This document shows, one piece after another, positions 59,742 to 64,000 of a stretch of DNA of 64,000 nt; positions within the stretch are counted from its first letter, which is position 1, and every line of letters begins with the position of its first letter. The notes below the pieces were generated by a model. It did no database searches, was not told the origin of the DNA, and saw only the letters and a list, made by a program, of their open reading frames with translations. The stretch is from the NCBI GenBank assembly GCA_014802435.1, contig JAAVCG010000005.1, positions 186,001 through 250,000 on the forward strand. Reading direction: 5' to 3'. This DNA is from Bacteroides sp. GTDB taxonomy: Bacteria; Bacteroidota; Bacteroidia; Bacteroidales; Muribaculaceae. The position numbers were made by a program, and so were the translations under genes.

Positions 59742-60975
59742 GGAAAGCAATCCATAAGGCATGATTGCCTAAAATGGGGCTGAGCCAAAACCAGAGGATA
59801 AAGTAGGCCGCCGTGGCGATAGCCATCGAGCCGAGCATCACTCTCGTGCGGGTCAGCCCTATTACTATGCCGTCGGCGGTGAAGGCCATGAATCCGGCCA
59901 GGGGGATTGCGGCAGCCCATAGCCGATAAGGCTCAGAGGCATGGATAATTCCTCCGTCGTCAGTCAGCAGCCGGAGGAAAGCTTCTCCGCCCGCAGCATA
60001 GATTACCGTAAAAATCAGGGCCATTGACAGACCCCAGTGGAGTAGGGTAGAGATGGCTTTTTTGAGCTGAAGATGCTCGCCGGCGCCGACGAGTTTCCCG
60101 CAAAGAGCTTCGGCGGCAAAGGCGAATCCGTCCATGAAGTAGCTGAACAGGATAAAGAGCTGAAGAAGCATTGAGTTGACGGCAAGTATTTCCGGGCCTT
60201 GGGAGGCGCCGCTGCGCGTAAACCAGACGCTGACGGCGATGAGGCAGAGTGTGCGTAAAAAAATATCGAAATTGACGGAAAAGAACCGCTTCAATTCCGG
60301 CAGATTAATTACGGAGCGAAGATTTATCCGGCGCAATGAGATTCTTTTTGCGGCTACTATCAGCCCGGCAATGGAGCCTACCCATTGAGCAATCAGAGTG
60401 CCAAGGGCCACACCCTCAATCTTCATTCCCAATACGAAGACCAAAATCAGCGAGGCTCCGATATTTGTTACGTTAATGACCAGGGAGAGCCACATTGGGG
60501 TGCGAGTGTCCTGCCGTCCGACGAACCATCCGGTCAGCGCATACTGAGCCAGGACAGCCGGAGCGCCAAATATCAGCAGATTGAAGTAAATCTCGGCCAG
60601 GCGGCGCGTCTCGGCGTCGGTGTCCATAAAGTCTAAGGCAATGTCGCCCAAGGGCCGATGGAGCAGAATGAGCAGCAGCGACGCTATGGCGGCAATCATC
60701 AGCGAGCGGAGCAGAGTGAGGCGTAATTTCTCATCATTCCCCTCGCCAAGAGACTGAGCCGTCAAGCCGGATGTGCCAAAACGGAGAAATGAGAAGAGCC
60801 AGTAGAGCATTGAGAAGAGAGTGCCGCCGACGGCTACGGCACCCACATAAGCAGGGCTGCCCAGCCTGCCGACAATTGCTATGTCGACTAAACTGAGCAG
60901 CGGAGTGGTTATGTTTGCAATAATCGCCGGGATGGCGAGCGCAAGAATCTGTCGATTAAGAGAGTTTCTTTTCAT
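59677..60975 (-). CDS. MATE family efflux transporter
   Basis: LNRQILALAIPAIIANITTPLLSLVDIAIVGRLGSPAYVGAVAVGGTLFSML. Confidence 0.93.
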   Translation of the reverse strand: MKRNSLNRQILALAIPAIIANITTPLLSLVDIAIVGRLGSPAYVGAVAVGGTLFSMLYWLFSFLRFGTSGLTAQSLGEGNDEKLRLTLLRSLMIAAIASLLLILLHRPLGDIALDFMDTDAETRRLAEIYFNLLIFGAPAVLAQYALTGWFVGRQDTRTPMWLSLVINVTNIGASLILVFVLGMKIEGVALGTLIAQWVGSIAGLIVAAKRISLRRINLRSVINLPELKRFFSVNFDIFLRTLCLIAVSVWFTRSGASQGPEILAVNSMLLQLFILFSYFMDGFAFAAEALCGKLVGAGEHLQLKKAISTLLHWGLSMALIFTVIYAAGGEAFLRLLTDDGGIIHASEPYRLWAAAIPLAGFMAFTADGIVIGLTRTRVMLGSMAIATAAYFILWFWLSPILGNHALWIAFLTYLLLRGVLILSFLKLGDRK

Positions 60976-62938
60976 CGCGGCAACTTGCCCACCAGACGTA
61001 GCAGATTAATGCTGCGTAGGCGATTATTCCGAGAATTTGTGAGGTGGATTCACTCAGCGGATTAGTGTATTCATACCCGCAGAATTTGGTCAGAGCGGCA
61101 AAGACGCCAAAGAGTGCGCCGCCCGCAATCAGTCCGGAGGAAATCAATGTGCCTCGGTCACGACGGGCATCGCTGACGGCCTTATCCTTGGAGCTATGTT
61201 CAACAAACCAGGCTACGGCACCGCCGACGAGCATCGGAGTGTTCAGACTCAGGGGAATGAACATACCAAGGCAGAAAGCCAATGCAGGGACACCAAGCCA
61301 GTTGAGCAGCAGAGCCAGGACGGCACCACAGAAATAGTAAATCCAGGGAGTTTCGCCGCCCATCATCAGCGGCTCGATGACCTTGGCCATGGCATTGGCC
61401 TGAGGAGCTACCAGGGGGTCCGGATGAGCGGCCGTTTCAGTGAAGCCGTAGACATTATTGAGCAGGAGGATTACACCGCCAACAGTAGCGGCGCTGACCA
61501 GAGTGCCCAGGAATTTCCATGATTCCTGTTTGCGGGGAGTAGAGCCGACCCAGTAGCCGATTTTCAAGTCGGTAACGAAGCCGCCGGCCATTGAGAGAGC
61601 CGTGCAGACCACGCCGCCGATTATCATTGCGGCTACGATGCCGTTAGTTCCGTTCAGGCCAATGCCCACGAAGATGGCTGACGCAATGATGAGGGTCATC
61701 AGAGTCATGCCGCTGACGGGGTTAGAACCTACAATGGCGATTGCATTAGCGGCCACAGTGGTAAACAGGAAGGCAATGACCGTAACTACAAGCCATGCAA
61801 CGGCTGCCTGCCAGAGAGTGCCGATCACTCCGAGCCAGAAAAAGAGGAACACGACGATAAGGGCGAGAACCATATAGGCAACAACGGACTTCATGCTCAG
61901 GTCCATCTGCCAGCGCACGGGCTTTTGGCCTTCAGAGGCACCGCCCTTGAATTCACGGGCAGCCAGTCCAACGGCTTGCATAATGATGGGCCATGACTTG
62001 ATGATGCCGATAATGCCGGCCATTGCAATGCCGCCGATGCCAATCAGGCGAGCATGGTCGCTGAAAATCTGTTGGGCGGAGAGGGCCTCCATTCCGGCGG
62101 AGGTGCCCATCAGGGGGATGAGAATCCACCAAACGAACATTGAGCCGGCAAAGATTACAAATGCATATTTCAGGCCTACGATATAGCCGAGACCGAGCAG
62201 AGCGGCACCGGTGTTGCAGCTCATGACGACTTTGAACTTATCGGCAATGGCCTGTCCCCATCCGGCGGCAGTGGTGCTGACGGTTTCAGCCCACCAGCCG
62301 AATGTTGCGACAATATAGTCATAAATGCCGCCAATCAGCGAGGCTATAATCAGAGTTTTGGCCTGTGAGCCGGAGCCCTTGGCCTGAGCGCTTACAAGCA
62401 CCTGAGTCGTCGCAGTCGCTTCCGGGAAGGGGTATTTTCCGTGCATATCCTTTACGAAGTATTTACGGAAAGGAATAAAGAAGAGAATACCTAAAATGCC
62501 GCCAAGAAGCGATGAGAGGAAAATCTGGAAGAAGTTGACCGTTATTTCCGGATATTTGCCCTGGAGAATGTAGAGTGCGGGGAGAGTAAAGATAGCTCCG
62601 GCCACGATTACACCCGAGCAGGCGCCGATTGACTGGATAATAACGTTCTGGCCCAGCGGATTGTCTTTTTTCAGCGCTTGGCTGAGGCCCACGGCAATGA
62701 TGGCGATGGGGATTGCGGCCTCAAACACCTGGCCGACGCGCAATCCGAGGTAAGCGGCAGCGGCTGAGAAGATGATAGCAAGGAGCAGGCCCATGCCGAC
62801 GGAGTAAGGAGTGACTTCCTTGGTGTCGTGAGCCGGATGGAGTATCGGGCGATACTCTTCATCAGCACCAAGCTCCCGGAAAGCATTTTCCGGGAGTGCT
62901 TGGAGGTCTGTTTCTTTAATGTTATCAGTATTTTCCAT
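60956..62938 (-). CDS. OPT family oligopeptide transporter
   Basis: 660 aa polytopic; RPILHPAHDTKEVTPYSVGMGLLLAIIFSAAAAYLGLRVGQVFEAAIP. Confidence 0.92.
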   Translation of the reverse strand: MENTDNIKETDLQALPENAFRELGADEEYRPILHPAHDTKEVTPYSVGMGLLLAIIFSAAAAYLGLRVGQVFEAAIPIAIIAVGLSQALKKDNPLGQNVIIQSIGACSGVIVAGAIFTLPALYILQGKYPEITVNFFQIFLSSLLGGILGILFFIPFRKYFVKDMHGKYPFPEATATTQVLVSAQAKGSGSQAKTLIIASLIGGIYDYIVATFGWWAETVSTTAAGWGQAIADKFKVVMSCNTGAALLGLGYIVGLKYAFVIFAGSMFVWWILIPLMGTSAGMEALSAQQIFSDHARLIGIGGIAMAGIIGIIKSWPIIMQAVGLAAREFKGGASEGQKPVRWQMDLSMKSVVAYMVLALIVVFLFFWLGVIGTLWQAAVAWLVVTVIAFLFTTVAANAIAIVGSNPVSGMTLMTLIIASAIFVGIGLNGTNGIVAAMIIGGVVCTALSMAGGFVTDLKIGYWVGSTPRKQESWKFLGTLVSAATVGGVILLLNNVYGFTETAAHPDPLVAPQANAMAKVIEPLMMGGETPWIYYFCGAVLALLLNWLGVPALAFCLGMFIPLSLNTPMLVGGAVAWFVEHSSKDKAVSDARRDRGTLISSGLIAGGALFGVFAALTKFCGYEYTNPLSESTSQILGIIAYAALICYVWWASCRDEKKLS

Positions 62939-64000
62939 TATTCTACGGGGTCAGCGAGGGTTTCATCAACGGGAGTCTCAGGCATATCGCCGGTAGCAGC
63001 CTCAAGCTTCTTCATTTGAGAGAAGAGGAAAGCCGCAGAGAGCAGACAGAGTCCAACGAGAATTGCCCAAACGGCGGCAGTAGGAATCTTACCCCAAAGA
63101 AGCATGGGGATGGAAACCAGATAGTTACCAACGGCAGTAGCAGCAAACCAGCCGCCCATCATTGAGCCCTTCAACTTGGGAGGAGCCACTTTGCTGACGA
63201 AAGAGATACCCATTGGCGACAGGAGGAGTTCGGCGAAAGTCAGAAGCAGGTAAGTGGAAATCAGCCAGTTGGTTGAAACATCACCATTGGTGCCAACGAG
63301 AGAGAGTGAGCCGAATATCATTACGACATAGGCCAGACCGGCAACAATCATGCCATAACCGATTTTGCGAGGTGCGGAGGGTTCTTTGCCTTTTTTGTTG
63401 AGCCAAGCAAACAGAGCCATGGAGAACGGAGTCAGTGCAACTACATAGAAGGGATTAAACTGCTGGTAAGCAGCGGGGTCAATGCCGGTAACAGTAGCAG
63501 GAGTTTCAACATATTGCCAAATAACAATGCCAATGCAGGCGGCAAGAATCAGGATTGATATCACACGACCATTAGAAGTAGTACTCTGAATAGCTCCAAA
63601 GAGTGCATAGACTCCGGCGGCGATGGCTGCAAGTGCCCAAAGGTTGAAGCCTATGCGGGTCCAGCTCGATGATTCGGGGCTGGTACAGCTCTTGGCGAAC
63701 TCGGTGAGGGTCTGACCATTCTGGTGGAATACCATCCAGAAGAAAATTACAACAGCGAACACGAGCAGCAGGGCAACAACGCGCTGCTTGGTCTGGGCCG
63801 GAGTCAGTTCCGGTCCGGCGCTAACCGCAGTCTGTTGAGCGGCGGGTGCTTTTTTGTCAATAATGATATGCTTATATGTACGGCGGCCAAGCATATAAAT
63901 TAAGAAACTGATAATCAGCGAACCGCAGGCAAGCATGAATGCATAGTTGCAGCCGAGCGAGAATGCGGATATGTAGCTTTCAGCAAATTCGGTCAGCGAC
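62938..64000 (-). CDS. POT-type peptide MFS transporter (partial, start beyond window)
   Basis: Open frame continues to window edge (SLTEFAESYISAFSLGCNYAFMLACGS...); QFNPFYVVALTPFSMALFAWLNKKGKEPSAPRKIGYGM. Confidence 0.88.
   Translation of the reverse strand, partial: SLTEFAESYISAFSLGCNYAFMLACGSLIISFLIYMLGRRTYKHIIIDKKAPAAQQTAVSAGPELTPAQTKQRVVALLLVFAVVIFFWMVFHQNGQTLTEFAKSCTSPESSSWTRIGFNLWALAAIAAGVYALFGAIQSTTSNGRVISILILAACIGIVIWQYVETPATVTGIDPAAYQQFNPFYVVALTPFSMALFAWLNKKGKEPSAPRKIGYGMIVAGLAYVVMIFGSLSLVGTNGDVSTNWLISTYLLLTFAELLLSPMGISFVSKVAPPKLKGSMMGGWFAATAVGNYLVSIPMLLWGKIPTAAVWAILVGLCLLSAAFLFSQMKKLEAATGDMPETPVDETLADPVE

Noticed and set aside
1-64000. CRISPR array, tRNA or rRNA genes, prophage
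   Set aside because: No regularly spaced repeats, no recognisable tRNA/rRNA sequence, and no phage structural genes were seen.

Overview
The window looks chromosomal and from a Bacteroidales genome, probably Muribaculaceae-like. This is judged from TAnnTTTG-type -7 promoters, T9SS-like C-terminal tails, a MurF-Alr fusion and the overall gene content. Most of it is housekeeping: topoisomerase IV, tpiA, coaD, def, ruvX, ettA, rplU/rpmA, murF-alr, glycogen synthase and phosphorylase, purF-like, clpB, HtrA, RNase G, HU, rsgA, an efflux cassette, and MATE/OPT/POT transporters. No tRNA, rRNA or CRISPR array was recognised. Accessory areas are (i) 18.7-25.5 kb, a surface-glycan cluster with a nucleotidyltransferase/PLP-enzyme fusion and an opine-type dehydrogenase; (ii) 25.5-26.5 kb, intergenic REP-like repeats; (iii) 38.7-48.5 kb, a mixed region with a structured RNA candidate, orphan ORFs, a GIY-YIG protein, a WYL regulator with a UDG-like protein, a HipA-like kinase and DUF3037, a toxin-antitoxin pair, and a Y-family polymerase followed by a 38-aa YolD-like mini-ORF. 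The most unusual signal is a structured RNA candidate at about 38,776-38,951. It has its own promoter, mutually exclusive helices and a possible loop-loop pairing. Nearby, an AGCTTTCAC-N9-GYGAAAGCT palindrome occurs twice at the same offset from a -7 box, the second copy in the WYL promoter. All calls are from reading the sequence and the supplied ORFs; no database search was run.
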